This document shows, piece after piece, positions 23,039 through 35,688 of a stretch of DNA of 64,000 bases. Origin of the DNA: Gonapodya prolifera JEL478 (taxonomy: Eukaryota; Monoblepharomycota; Monoblepharidomycetes; Monoblepharidales; Gonapodyaceae). The notes under the pieces were generated by a model. The model had not been told where the DNA came from and made no database searches. It was given only the letters and a program-made list of their open reading frames with translations. The stretch lies in NCBI GenBank assembly GCA_001574975.1, contig KQ965756.1:3160-67159 (forward strand), written 5' to 3'. Each line of letters opens with the position of its first letter. The first letter of the stretch is position 1. A program made the position numbers and the translations under genes.

Positions 23039-25108
23039 TCAGTACCCGCGGCAGTCAGTAGATTCAAACAGCATCTTCAGTGCAGCTATCTCCATTTCCA
23101 ACTCCGCAACCTGGATCTCCAGGGTGTTGTTCTCCGTCGAAAGAGTCTCCAGCCCTACTTGCATTTCGTTCATCTTCACCTTCCGCTTTTGACGGCATTT
23201 CGAAGCAGCTGGATGCAAAACAAAAGTATGAGCGAATTGTTTTTACTTTCCATGCGGGAACGTAAAGCCCACCTTCTCTATTCTTCTCAAGTGCAATTTG
23301 CCGTTTAGCTTCCGGATCAAGAGGGGCGTTCTTCGCAGATCGGTTTACTGGGGTCGGAGGAACAACCGGCGCCACTGCAGGTCGTTTTACAGCGGTCGGG
23401 GCAACAACCGGTGCCACTGCAGGTCGGTTTACCAGGGTCGGGGGAGCAGTCGACGCCACTGCAGATCGGTGTACTGGGGCCGGAGGAACAGCCGATGCCA
23501 CTGCAGATCGGTTTACTGGGGTCGGGGGAGCTACCGGTGTTACCGTGTTGTGAGGCAACGATGCGACGGTGTGTGCCATCGAGCCGTCATCCGAGTCCGC
23601 ACCCCGTTTTTGAGCGGCCTCATTTAAGCTCATAATTTGGTCGGTTCGCTTCTGTGTTGGAGGTACCAGAGACATGTAGCTGGAGTCTCTACTAACTGCG
23701 CGAATCCGTGTACGAGTGCTGCGACCACCATCAAAGTCTACTGGTTGCTCTGTCGGTGCCGGTTTCGTCGAGGTTTCGTAACGAACTTCTTGCTTTTCCG
23801 TGGACATTGAATGGTCAGATCCCCCAGAAGTGTGCCGTACGCGAAGTCGTTTGATCCGTGGGGCAGAGACGTTGAAGCCAGCATTCAAAGTCGCAGAGGG
23901 TGCAGGAACTGCGCGTTCGGAGGTGTTTGTTGAGAGTTGCGGTAATCGTGGAAGCGACAATGTTGCTATGGACTCCGTTTTCAAGGTAGTTGAAGGTTCT
24001 GTTGCCACTGCGTACGCTTGGTTTGACATCGTCACCTCTCCATAATCTCCGTCGTACACTGTCGATGGGGGCAGGACAACGGCATTCATCGGAATTGACG
24101 GTTCCGTTGTACCATTTGGGATGGACATTGGCTCCAACGTCCTTGCCGTCCATCCATCTCCAACGACAGCAGCAGCCGTAGCCGCAAGAGGACCAGACTC
24201 AGATCGCCAGTTCGAGTATGCTGCAAGGCCAGAGGGGAAAGGAGGTAGTTGGGACGACGATTGGTTGGACGGCCGTTGCGGAAGTGCTGCTCCCATATTC
24301 ACGCGATATCGGGTATCTGGCTGAGCGAGAAGAGGGAGCGTTGGGTTGGCTGTGCGCAGTAGAACGTCTGCTCCATGGAGGTTGGTATTGTGGGATAGTG
24401 GGGATCCTTCGGTCCTGTGTATCTGCGACTGGTAGGAGTTAAAAGGTACGAAACTGTTGCCATTCGAGACATGATTGAGCTGCGATGTCGTGGCCATTGC
24501 TGCGGCAAGGGCAGGAAGGGATGCTGATACTGTGAGAGGAAGTGGTGGTTTCAATTCGTGCATGTCTGCGCCGTTGGCAACTTCCGCATGGAGCAAATGA
24601 TTGGAATTGCCCAGTTCGAATTTGCGATGCGCGAAGTCGGTTGATTCCGGTGCAATCTTATCGAATTCTGACACCGTGTTGAGTAAATCATTCACTGGAC
24701 TCCGCAACGGGGGAGGGCCAGGATTATGAATCGGAAGTCCAACACCATCGGTCGCTCCACGAAGATGTTCCGATGCCATGGCAGGGATGCGCCATAAACT
24801 CCCAGCAGCAGAATCTTCACCATGCGAGTTGTAATTGAAGTGGAGGGGTGCAAGTTTGCTCGAAAACGACGCTTCGAAAGGGTTTGGCTCCCTTTCCAGT
24901 GAGTTTGAGTGCTGGACTGGCGCGGAAAGAGGTTGGGTTGGGAGCGGCACGCTTGGTAAATCAAACAAGGACGACATGGAAGGAAGTGGTGGGGTCCACG
25001 AAGTGTGGTACGGGCTCAGGGTCATCATTCTTGATGGTAAAAATGAGATATGTGCATTCAAAGATGTGGAAAACCCGCGTATAAAGTGTCGATGTTCACT
25101 CACTCCAT
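23039..25108 (-). CDS. bZIP transcription factor, ATF/CREB (Atf1/Sko1-like)
   Basis: A long, disordered, Pro/Ser/Thr-rich N-terminal region ends in a C-terminal bZIP domain. The basic region is split by an intron: RQIALEKNRE joins AASKCRQKRKVKMNEMQ, which gives the N-x7-R signature (NREAASKCR) of ATF2/Atf1-type factors. The zipper heptads follow in LETLSTENNTLEIQVAELEM and EIAALKMLF. Upstream are five imperfect 14-residue repeats of the type PPTPVNRSAVASAV. The start is inferred as ATG at 25106-25108. That first coding exon is only five bases (ATGGA) before a perfect GTGAGT donor, and it joins AATGATGACC at 25029 to read MEMMTLSPYHTSW. Atf1-type proteins often respond to stress kinases; that role is inferred only from family. 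Confidence 0.9.
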
Positions 25109-27127
25109 CGAACCAACTTCCGAAAGTTAGGGTTCTACCTCGATTGGGCGGATGATGCGACTCGTCTCAAGCTGATTCGGGAAGACCGCAGGTTTATCCA
25201 AATTAAGCGCGTTGATGGGCAGAATCCCCCGTGGTGGTGATGGGTGTGTCCTTCCAGAGGTTCCGATGCTTTCGCAAGGGGTCAAGGGGAGTCGGCACCA
25301 AGTCAGAGCCTGATTTCAGCGGCTGTCGCAGGTCGGCGCGGTCAAAATCTTTTTCGGAGGCAATTGACGGGATATCTCCTGGGGCAGGATCCACAGTGAG
25401 TGATGTCACAAAAGCGTCGTGCGGGAAATCAGGGCTTTGGTGAGCACACCCGTGACCAAAGTTTTGAGCACATCATTTTCAATTTTCCTTTTACCTTTTC
25501 GTTTCCTTTGTGTTAGGCCTCTCGCCAAAATACAGATTCGTGGATTTTCAGATTCAGTTTTTTTAATTACCCGTCCCCGGATAATAGTCGTCGTGGCGTA
25601 TCGCCTTCAATTTTGCGCCATTGTTCAAACTGTGTGGACAACTCCATCATCAACGCGCGTGCCTTCTGTCACGTCCTCTATGCTTTTCTGTAGCGCACGG
25701 CGAGGAGGCGGACTCTAATTCGGAGGCATGAGGAGACTAGACGTGAATGACGTCTTCACGGTGATGGAAACAGTCTTTATCGACTTTGACACCATTAAAG
25801 AAGCAGATGACACAACCTCAGGTTCAGGTGGAAATCCACGAAAATCAGGCAAGCGACGATGGCCTCGAAATGTCTTCAATGGGACCGAGATGGCGAAGAT
25901 AATTGGAGGGAAACGGTAGCTGTAAAGATGCGCGGGCGCGTGACAGGTGGGCCTCTCGGAGTACATGAAAGCGTTCAAGACTTATCCTTCCATGGTCTCC
26001 ACTTGACCGCTCTTTAGCGGCAGACAACAAAAATCGTTCTTGCTGACTCCTGCTCAGCGGTCACTTTCTGCCATTTGACAGAAGCAAACTGTGACTCGAC
26101 GGTGTGTGCCGTATTTTTTGGGGTGCCCGGGGAGAGTTTGGTGGGATGAAAGATAGAGGAATATTGCGCATTCTTGTGTGAACGAAACAAGTGTTCCTCT
26201 GGAGCCACCTGTCAGGACGGCGTTCCAAGCAAATAATGTTTCATTGTAGCGACGTGGAGAGAAGAACCCAAATTCTTCCGAACAAAACTAAACGGTCTTT
26301 TCTGGACCAATTATTGCACGTACAGCGCCCCATGGAGATGCATTTTGTGCTATGAGTGAATATTCCCATGATTGAGGATGAAGTTTCCATTCAATCAACC
26401 TTAATCAACGATAATATCTGAAATTTTCAGAGATCACCCACTACTCCCTCTAAGATCTCACCCGTGTTCAGAGTTATAAGGACGATGAAAGCCCGTTTTG
26501 TGTCGAAGCGCCACGATGGTGCGGTTATCGCTAGCGTGACCGTGGGCCAAGCAACTGAGAATAAAACTGCTCCTCCCATAAGCGAAGGGTTTATATGGAA
26601 TCAGTCACAAGTCCAAGTTGGAGTTCCGCGGAGGAGAAGTGACACCACCCCTCAAGTGACCCTGAACGGGGTTCTCCGTGGTTCGGTGTGAATCTCGTTG
26701 AGAATTTTTGTCACTCAAATAGCTGACATGCATTCTGGAAGTCTTGGCCACAACGTCCACCAAGATGGATTCTACTTACATGTAGAGAATGTGGAAAGAG
26801 GGAAGAACCGGAGAATGGACTTGGCAACAGTGCGCGTGGCGGAGGCACGTGTTGTGCAGTACCGCACCGCGCAATTGTTGGGACGGAACGGCAAGGGCAG
26901 AAATAGTGGCGCTTCAATTATCGTGCCATCAGTCAAGAACTGCAATCAACCAGGCGCGCTCAGGGTGAGGATCAGTAGCGGGTCGTTTCGGGTCGGAGGA
27001 GAAAGGAGGAGATCCCCTTGCACCTCCTTATTGGGACCTTTTGGGGTCACTCACTGAAGGTTGTATCCGACACTGGTCAAACGATTCACGCCGAAACCCA
27101 CCTGCAGTTCCCAACGATTCATACATC
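25109..27127. other. About 2 kb without a recognisable gene
   Basis: Several open frames of 60-120 codons exist (plus strand at 25728-25919, 26464-26691 and 26698-27057; minus strand at 25715-25978). They overlap one another or lack context, and none matches a family I know. The interval must contain the promoters of the divergent bZIP and permease genes. An unrecognised fast-evolving gene is possible. Confidence 0.4.
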
Positions 27128-30100
27128 ATGGGCGTTTCAAAGTCACTGTCTGAGGATGAGATCCGCCTAGCAAGAGTATGTTGATGCTCCTCAAACCCCC
27201 GCAAACTGCCCACTTTCAGTCATTTAAATGTCTTGCGCGCGTATCTCCCTTGCCATCCTTTTGATTCTTGCAGATGGGGTATCGTCAAGGTGAGCGTCCC
27301 CCATAGGTGAACCCTATCTCCCAAATCACATCGAAATCAACACCCCGTCATCAGAGTTCCCCAGAGCATTTGGATTGATGTGAGCCCTCAGTTTATTGAT
27401 GCACCCTTTGAAAGCGGAGACTTATACTGCAAACGTTCACTCGTCACATTCAGCCACAACTTTGGAATCTCCTTGTCCCATATCTGTGTGGTAGGCAGTA
27501 TTGGAGGGCTCTACACTTTCGCACTCGGCTACGGCGGACCTGTGGGGCTGGTATGGGGGTGGATCTTTGGCAGTATCATGGCACTCTGCGGTAAGTTGCC
27601 TTGCCCAGACATGTGAGCGTGGCGCTGTTCTAAAACGTACCTTTGGCACTATAATGTGTCTAGTGGGCTGCTCAATGGCCGAAATCTGCTCCGCTTACCC
27701 AACTGCTGGTGGCCTGGTACGTAAGACCCCACGCTCGGTATGCCGGCACCCGTTCACTTTCATCCTTTTCGTGTATAAAAGTACTATTGGTCGGCGAAGC
27801 TTGGGGGTGACAACTACGGTGCTGCATTCGCGTAAGCTTCTATTTCACTTCTCACATTTTGCCCTGCTGATGATCTGTTGCTCCCGTAGATGGTTTACTG
27901 GGGTAAGATCACGCGCGATTTACTTCACACAAGCACACTCACTATCCAACTATACCAGTGGTTCAACCTGCTTGGCGATAGTAAGTGGCTAGGCGTCCTA
28001 TCGCGTCACACCGTCTGATTCATTCTGACGACTCCAACCATGTAGTCGCGGCAAGCGCAGGCGGCGGTGTTATTGTCTCGCAAACTATCTTTACCGTTGT
28101 CTTGGGTACGCCGTTTTGTGTCAGTCTGACATGGAAGTCGGAACATAAAACATGACGTTATTCGACAGTCAAAAACCCCGACTACGACCTCACCCAGTGG
28201 AAACTCACGCTTCTCACCCTTGCTGTGGCGGTCAGCTGGGTTCTGGTCAACGCAAGTCACCCAGAAGTCATTAAACGCGTTCTAGAACTGTGTAAGTTTT
28301 TCATAAAGCGGCTTGAAGCGACTAGTGCCAGAAATGTGTCTCATACTACATCTTCCAGCCGTCTTTGTTCACACGATTGGATTGGTGGGTTGGCGGAACT
28401 CAAATCGGACACCGATCTCCGACGATTCATCGCTACTCGCCACATCTCTGCATCTTAGATTTTCATGATCATCGCGATTGGAGCAATGACGCCTACCCGG
28501 CAAGTAAGTTTCATGTCATCTTGCGCAACGCACCTTGCACCATTTGTCGACCCCACCGTAATTTTTACACCTCGAAGTCCGCTTCGTTCGTGTTCACTGA
28601 ATTGATCAACTTCTCATCCGGCCAAGACAACCAGGGCTGGTCCCTCATACTTTCCCTGCTTATGCCGGCCTGGACTTTTATTGGATATGATGCCTCGGCG
28701 CATGTTTCTGAGGGTGGGTTGATCAGCGCTGTTGTTGGATGCTACTCTCACCGTCCCACCGATCTGGTGGTATCTCGTACAGAAACCCTCCATTCGTACA
28801 AACAGGCTCCGCGAGGAATCTTTTACTCTATCGTCGTCAGCGCTGTCCTTGGTTTCATTACCATTGTCGGTGAGTTATCGCGAGTCCCATCCAGGACCAG
28901 ACCACGACGGAATTCATAACCGTTTGCGCACTTTCTCGCCGCAGTGATGACGTTCTCGATCGTCGACGTAAACGCCGTTCTTGGATCCACGTATCCTGCC
29001 GCTATCATGCAACTCTTCCTCGGTAAGTTTTGGCTTGCGTACGGAGGAAACTACCATCTGAGAGCAGAGCGCTTCGTGTACCATGGCCCCCAAGACTCCA
29101 CCAACGAGACTGTCGCAATCATAATAGTGCTGCTTGTAGGCTCGGCCAACTACTTTGGCTCATTTGCTGGAATTTGCGCGTAAGCGTACCCAGTTAGACT
29201 CTCCGGCATTTCTGACGAACTAAATACCATCCACCCTACAGTAACTCCCGCATGAGTAAGCCTCGCTTTGATTCAACGATATGTGACAAATCTTGAAATC
29301 TGATTTTGCTACAGTATACGCGTTTTCACGGGACAAGGCCTTCGGTGACGTGCTCTCCAAGTGGCTCTACTACACCAGCCCTCGAACAATGCTGCCTGTC
29401 CGAGCTATCTGCCTGAGCGCTTTCTGTGAGTCGAATGTTTGCGTATTTCGTATGGTGAAGATCCTCCCTCACCCTGCAACCTGAAACCTGCCACTTTCAC
29501 CGTCCGGTGGGTCGAACAGTGGCAAGCTGCATCATCTCGATTGGGTTTGGGAGCAGCATTGGACTTCAAATTGCCGCTTCTATTGGTACTATTGGAATGA
29601 TGACGGCGGTGAGAGTCCGAATGGCTTATACTGCGCGAAGGATTTATTACTCACGGAGTTTCACTGCGTTGCCGGTTTCGGTGTGATTTCATCGAGTGAA
29701 GTACGGACTCCCCATCTTCTGCCGTCTCACTTTCGCGAGGAAGGTCTTCAAGAAGGGCGAGTTCCACCTCGGACCGTTGTCTGAGTTGATCGGGTGGATT
29801 TCAATTCTGTGGATCGTGTTCCTCTTCTTCTTGCTGTGCATGCCCTAGTGAGTGAACCTGCAGACCGTTGTCGCAAATTTTCCCGAAATGAGGGCCGTCC
29901 ACCCGCAAGCAACTACCCCGTCAATGCACTGAACTTCAACTACGCGTCCGTGTTGATCGGTGGAGTGACCGTCGTTGCGGTGAGTTTCTGAGATGCACAG
30001 TGTTCCACAAGAATTCACACTCACACTCAACGCCAATTGCTATGCAGGGCTCCGGTTGGCTCTTCTCTGCGAGAAAATGGTTCAAAGGCCCTGTCCCGTA

Positions 30101-30194
30101 CATCTCTGAGGAAGAAGTGAAGATCATGGAACTCTCAATGTCCGAATCAAAGAAAGCTACGTCAGAAACTGCCCTGCTGCAAAGCGCAGCTTAA
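27128..30194 (+). CDS. APC-superfamily amino acid/GABA permease, copy 1
   Basis: This is a polytopic plasma-membrane transporter of the amino acid/choline (Uga4/Hnm1/Bio5-like) group. It starts MGVSKSLSEDEIRLAR. A 16-nt exon (ATGGGGTATCGTCAAG) follows, then FPRAFGLM and SHNFGISLSHICVVGSIGGL, VGCSMAEICSAYPTAGGL, WFTGWFNLLGDIAASAGGG, ILSLLMPAWTFIGYDASAHV with SEE, AIIIVLLVGSANYFGSFAG, and NYPVNALNFNYASVLIGGVT. The cytosolic C terminus has WFKGPVPYISEEEVKIME and ends LLQSAA. At least ten short introns interrupt it. A paralogue of the same layout lies on the opposite strand at 42183-44842. Substrate cannot be read from sequence; amino acids, GABA or choline-like compounds fit. Confidence 0.9.
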
Positions 30195-30432
30195 GAGGAA
30201 ACTGTTTGAACAAGGGCGGCTTGGAATCTTGATATGAAGTAACGGCTATCTTGTTAGGAAGGGCTGGTTATCTTGAAATTGTCTTTGGCTAGATTACCCT
30301 TGAATAATATATAGTTAAAGAGGAGAAGTGCCTGTCGCTGGCTGGTTTAGAGGTGGTGATGGATATTTAGCCGGATCTGCCTTTCTGCCGACGAGTGCTT
30401 CGGTCAGCTTCCACCCCGCAAACGTACGGGCA

Positions 30433-31794
30433 ATGGGGTCGAGCACGGATGCAAAGGAGCCGTCGCCAATGCTGTATCTGGTGGGTGTCACCTCTCGCGC
30501 GTACCCTCGCTTCCTCTCAGCTGATTTGCATTCCTCGCTGCGTCGCTTGCTTCGCTTTGCAATTTCAAGGAAGACTACCTCGATACCCTGGAGGCCCTGC
30601 CCTCGGAACTCGCGCGGAACTTCTCCTCCATTCGCGAGCTGGAGGCCCTTGCCAGAGGTGCGTGTGTGCCGGATGCGCCGGCGTTTCGCACTTGGCTCGA
30701 GAAGGCAGCCAACAAACACCCGCAAGCGCCGCTAACCGAGTTGTGGGAAAGGAAAATGGAACTATTTTTACCATAGCGCGTGCTCGGGCGGCATTTTGTG
30801 CTCCAAACCTGATACATACCTCTTCCACCCAACTTCACAGCATCCCAAGCGTCCCTCCACACCGCCTCCAAGGATCTCCTCTCCACACTCCGCTCTCTCC
30901 CGCCCTCCGAGAAAACATCCCACCTCGTGCACGTGCGCGACCAACTCCGCGAACTCCGGCGGCATGGGGAAGAAAAGGTGTCACTTGCCGCGCAGACGTA
31001 CGAGTCTGTCGACCGCGCCATCCGTAGGCTTGACGACGATCTGAAACGATACGACGAGGAGACCTTGGCCATCGTCAGGGGAGGTCGCGGACCGGGTGGA
31101 TTCTTCAACAATGCGGACGGGTCAAGCGGGGCAAAGGGGAGGAAGTCACGCTCAGGACGCGGGTCTGCCATCACCACGGGAGACGTGGAGTCGAGCAAGC
31201 GCAGGAGTGATCGAGACCCTGACCCTTTCGGACACTTATCCAAAAGCGAGTCACCGTTATCTTTCACATTCACCGCTCCACTTCTAACCATCCCTCCAAC
31301 TCAGAGCAACGCACCGCCCTTTCCCTCCCCGCCACTACCTCATCATCGTCCTCCTCCAAATCCAAACGCGCAAAAATCTCCGCGTCCTCCTCCTCCGCTG
31401 CCGCCGCCGACACGGCGCCCGACTCGTTGGCGACGCCGCAGGACATTGCAGCCTTCCTCTCGTCTGACGACATCGACCCCAACGAGCCTGTGTACTGCAT
31501 ATGCCAGCAAGTTAGTTACGGTGAAATGGTGGGGTGCGACGATGCCGAGGTGGGTTTGCGTGACTCATAATTAGTCAACCCTTGGGACACCGATTGACGA
31601 AACCGCAACCTGTACTGCCCCACTCCCCTGAACACACCCGTATCCTCGCCTGATCTCCGTTTTCGACACTCAAAAGTGCGAGATCGAGTGGTTCCACATG
31701 GGATGTGTTGGTCTTGCCGCCCCGCCGCGTGGCAAGTGGTACTGCCCTGCATGCTCGTCGAGGCGCGGGAAAAACAGCAGATGAACTTCGCGCT
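30433..31794 (+). CDS. ING-family PHD protein, ING3/Yng2-like
   Basis: ING proteins are histone-acetyltransferase or deacetylase subunits whose PHD finger reads H3K4me3. The start ATG at 30433 gives [16 protein letters not shown], which splices to [20 protein letters not shown] and [17 protein letters not shown] is characteristic of ING3/Yng2 (the NuA4 subunit). A coiled exon follows ([40 protein letters not shown]), then a basic linker, then the PHD finger: [34 protein letters not shown] and [17 protein letters not shown]. The zinc ligands C4-H-C3 are complete. It sits 239 bp after the permease gene on the same strand. A second ING gene lies 4 kb away on the other strand. Confidence 0.9.
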
Positions 31795-32026
31795 GAGCGG
31801 TTCCGTTTAGCGGGTGAATGTGAGGCGAATACTGTTGGCCCTCCAAAATGGCGTGGGGGCCAAAGTGTCACAAGAGATCTTCTTGCTCAATTTGTAAATA
31901 GTTTTCTGTATTTGCGTGTCCGACATACTACGCTACTCTTCCATTGCGCCGCTCTTGAGTGCTGCATTGCGAAAAAGATCAGGATCCAAAACGGGGTTTT
32001 CAGTTCACACTTAACAAGTCCATTAG

Positions 32027-34167
32027 TCAAACACCGCACTCACAGCTCTTCCCTGCACGAAGGATTTCATCCACCAGGAGCAAGTTGCTCGCGATCACCG
32101 AGGACGAGTTGAGAAGGTGCCGAACAACCCGGTAGTTGTCCCAAATACCGAGAAGCGTAGGGTCAGTTGGCTCGCCAGTAGTGAGGTCGAGGCCAACGGC
32201 GTGCCCGGCAGCGGTTTCCTCCTAGAAATAATTGAGTAAAGACGTTGTCAGAAACTCCAGCTATGGTTTTATCTTCCTGCCTGCACCCTCCCGCATTCCC
32301 ATGATTTATTGTTCTCACCTGAAGCGCGACAATCGCATCCTGGGCGTCGTGTCCCGCATTCTCCGCAAGAACCTTTGGTACTACCAACTGGGCCTCGGCG
32401 AACGCCAACACGCCCATACGGGGTCTCCCTTTGACCGTGTCCGCAAACTTGGTCAGGTGGCGGTGGAGGGACACTTGGAACGCGCCGGCTCCAGGCACCA
32501 AGAACTTGTCTTCGATGGCGTTCTTCACGGCGCGCAGGCCGTCGCGGATGGCGTCGTTGATTTGGTTGAGGGTGTGTTGGTTGGGACCTTGTGTACCAGA
32601 GGTTCAGATGGGAAACACTCGACGAGCGATGTTGCCACTCACCCTTGATCAGGATGGTCACTGATTTTGGGTTTTTCACGTCCTCGACAAACGTGAATTT
32701 CTCCTCGCCCAGAGTCTGCTCGTAAACCGTTCCCGCCCACCCCAACACATCCGGTGTCAGCTCATCCACCGAGTTCTGAGCAGTTCCACCGACCGCAAGC
32801 TGCAGGCGCTCCATATTCCGCCGTTTGGCGCGACGCAGTGCCAAGATGCCGTTCTTCTGGAGAATGTCCAGGGAGAGTGGGTCGATTCCCTTCTGATTTA
32901 TGATGACGAACGACTTGTTCGTGCCGTCGCACACACTCTTTTTGAACTCGACAATCTTGGCGCATTTGGCGTCGGTAAATTTGCGCTCAGATTCCACGAG
33001 CTTTTCGCGTTGTTCTGCAGTAGTATAGTAAAAGCCGGAGTTGATTTCGCTAGAATGGTCAACATTCTGTTAAAGGCACGAGGATTATTTCAGAACGAGT
33101 AGCTCGCGACGTCACCTTTTTTCGTACTCCAGGGAGACGTTAAGCGTGAGGATGAAAGCGTCTTCAACTCTCTTGGGCATATCAGGGTGACGGGCGCCGT
33201 GGTCCATCACGAGCCCCCTGACCAGCTTCGTGTCAGTGTCACTCCTGTGCATCATTTTCATGACTTCCACCATGTGCAGGTCGATTGGTTGGCCATCCTG
33301 ACGGATTGCCAGAACCGCGTCAACGATGGCCTCGGTAAGGTTGTCAGCAAGCTCGGCGCGGACTTTGGTGCGGAGGGAGGTACGTGCAACATTAAGAAGA
33401 GTTTCGCGGTCCATTGGCTTGGAGATTTTAAACGATTCAAGGAACTGCAGAGGAGCGGCGCTCAGTAACAAGTTAGGACATTCGATGTAAACGACGGACT
33501 CACGTTCAATGACTCCTTCTTCGCTATTTCAAATCCTTCCGAGGCTATACGAGGGTGAAGGCCTTCCGAAATATACCGTTCGCTTTGCTTGAGAAGTTCG
33601 GCAATGAGCAAAACATTTGTGGTTGTTCCGTCTCCCGTTATCTCATCTTGGGCGGTCGCGGCGCGAGCAATCATTGCCGCGGTAGGATTTTGGATTTGCT
33701 ATGCGCAGAGAACGTTTCATTCTAGGTCTGTGTTTCGAAAAACGGATGTGAAGTAGAAGCTCACCATCTCCGAAAGAAGCACCTTGCCATCCTTTGTGAG
33801 CTTTATATCGCCAGCGCCGCTCACAAGCCTATCCAAAAGACTCTATTTCATCGCCTAACATCGAATCTGGACGAAAAATCAAGCCCACATTTTGATTGTT
33901 CCCTTTGGTCCGAGATTTGTCCGCAACACTTCCTGTAGTCCCAGCGCGGCATTGATATTGAGCTGCAGCGCCTGTCCACGTCTAGCAACGTCCGCTTTCG
34001 GGTTAATGGTGGTGACTGCAGCGCTCGCCCTGTTTGGAGGGTCGGCGTTTGTCAGTGAAAGTGACCAGACGGAGAAGACGACAGAAAACGTATGAAAATC
34101 ATCTCGTTTGAAGGGATTCTTCCTTCAGCTGGGGGAGATTCACCAAGTAGGACAGTGGGACTCACAT
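32027..34167 (-). CDS. T-complex protein 1 subunit zeta (CCT6)
   Basis: This is one of eight subunits of the cytosolic chaperonin TRiC/CCT that folds actin and tubulin. The start codon is split by an intron: AT at 34167-34166 joins G at 34029, giving [20 protein letters not shown]. Then come [37 protein letters not shown] with the ATP-binding [89 protein letters not shown] and [17 protein letters not shown]. The C-terminal end is [38 protein letters not shown]. The block order matches human CCT6A throughout. The last few codons may belong to an unresolved splice, because a GTGAGTG donor lies in the terminal sequence. Confidence 0.94.
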
Positions 34168-34330
34168 GTTCTCAATTGTCGATGGATGGATTGAGGACAA
34201 CAGAAGAACTTCATTTGGTTCATACAGAACTTCTAATACGAAGCAAACGCTCCCAATTGAACTGCATATATTTTGTGTTGTATGGCCTAAGAAAAATTTG
34301 GAAACAGCATGTGATATATTTTTAGCATAG

Positions 34331-35379
34331 CTAAACGAGTTTCTTCGCAACGAAGAAACTGTATGACCGGTCAAAAGACAGCCTATCGCCCGACACAAAA
34401 AGAAACAACTTACGTTTTAAGGTGTCTCGTTTGCCAGAACGCTGTTGCGGCCAGCACAATGATTTGCGCGAGGGTATACCAAACAACTCGACTGTTTGTG
34501 GACTCAGACGTGTCTCGGAACTCGGCTTCTCGTTCCTAAAGCAGATTGGCCAATGATACACATAGTTCGAGTGCTAAAATTGGGTGGAAACTGACCCGTT
34601 GGTATTGTTGTTCTCGACGAATGTTGTTAATTCGAAAATTGAGGTCGCGAATTCTCATGGCAATCTCTATAATTTCCACAATTCCAATCAAAAGGCTCAG
34701 GAGAGCGCAATCCCGACTAACGGAGAAAGATAACTCACCGCTAACTGATTCTTTCGCTTGGCTGCTTGCAGCACTGTCCGCTGAGTCTCCCAAAGTAATG
34801 TCGATATGCAAACGCTGGGAGTCATATAAATGCACATGCGCTCTATGGGTGAATGGCGGAGAGAAGACCCACGACTTTGGATGTTGTGAACCAGGTTGAG
34901 GAGTTGCTGCCGAAGCAGATGTTGTAATCCCCCGAATCGGTGGCGGTAAAGGTGAAGCGACCAGAGCTTCCACCCTTCTGATTAAGGACTGTGGTTCCAT
35001 CTTCAGCTTCCTTGTGCGTGGCGAAAGGTGTTTACAAAATTGTGAATAACGAAGTACAAGACTTCTTACATCCACACGGATTTGAATCCCGACACCGTAG
35101 TTCTCCACGTAGGCGTTCACATAGTTGGACCATTCCTCGCTGCGGTAGTTTCCTCGAACAACTGGTTGCAGTTAAAGACCATCGAACCAGTCCCCAAACA
35201 GCTCATTTAGCCCAGAAAATACACATGAAATAGAAATGAATACACATACCGGTGTGCTGCGCGAGCTCCTCAATCAAACATCGCTGTTCGTTTCCTTCCA
35301 GGTAGAAGTAAACCGCTCGCGATTGCGGTATGAGAATGGCAAGAACAAATAAAAGAAAGAGAGGTCCGCGCAAAGACAT
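34331..35379 (-). CDS. p24/TMED family cargo receptor (emp24/gp25L)
   Basis: This is a type I membrane protein of COPI/COPII vesicles that sorts cargo between ER and Golgi. The signal peptide is clear in [20 protein letters not shown], followed by the mature start [20 protein letters not shown]. The GOLD-domain region includes [16 protein letters not shown] and a coiled coil, [25 protein letters not shown]. The membrane-proximal block [20 protein letters not shown] is the p24 signature, followed by the transmembrane segment [13 protein letters not shown]. The last exon gives [12 protein letters not shown], so the cytosolic tail has the FF and KKLV (dilysine) COPI/COPII signals. An undetermined base at 35394 lies just upstream of the start, in the leader. 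Confidence 0.93.
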
Positions 35380-35688
35380 GTGCATTAGGAAGANAGGGAA
35401 CGATGCCACTCTTGATCCCGGAGGCCACGAAGTTGGGCAATAACACCTCCAAGTTATTGAGTTGGGGGGGGGGGGCGCGGGGTGGTGCCAACACCTCGCT
35501 TCGTCGGACACTCAGGTACAAAGTTCATCACTTTTTGCCAGCACAATAACTCATTTTTCGAGTGATTAATACCAAGGGAAAGCCATCTAAAATACGAGTT
35601 ACGAGATTTCATTGGCGTATTATGTACAGACGAGACGTTCGAAAATTGCAATTTAGGGGAAGTAGAGCCACGCCTCCAATTATCAAAG

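Noticed and set aside
23298-23627. Repeat-containing plus-strand frame of 109 codons
   Set aside because: It is the antisense of the 42-bp coding repeats in the bZIP gene.
25203-25409. 68-codon minus-strand frame upstream of the bZIP gene
   Set aside because: It begins with GTG, not ATG, and does not join the bZIP exons; the bZIP start is better explained by the five-base exon at 25104-25108.
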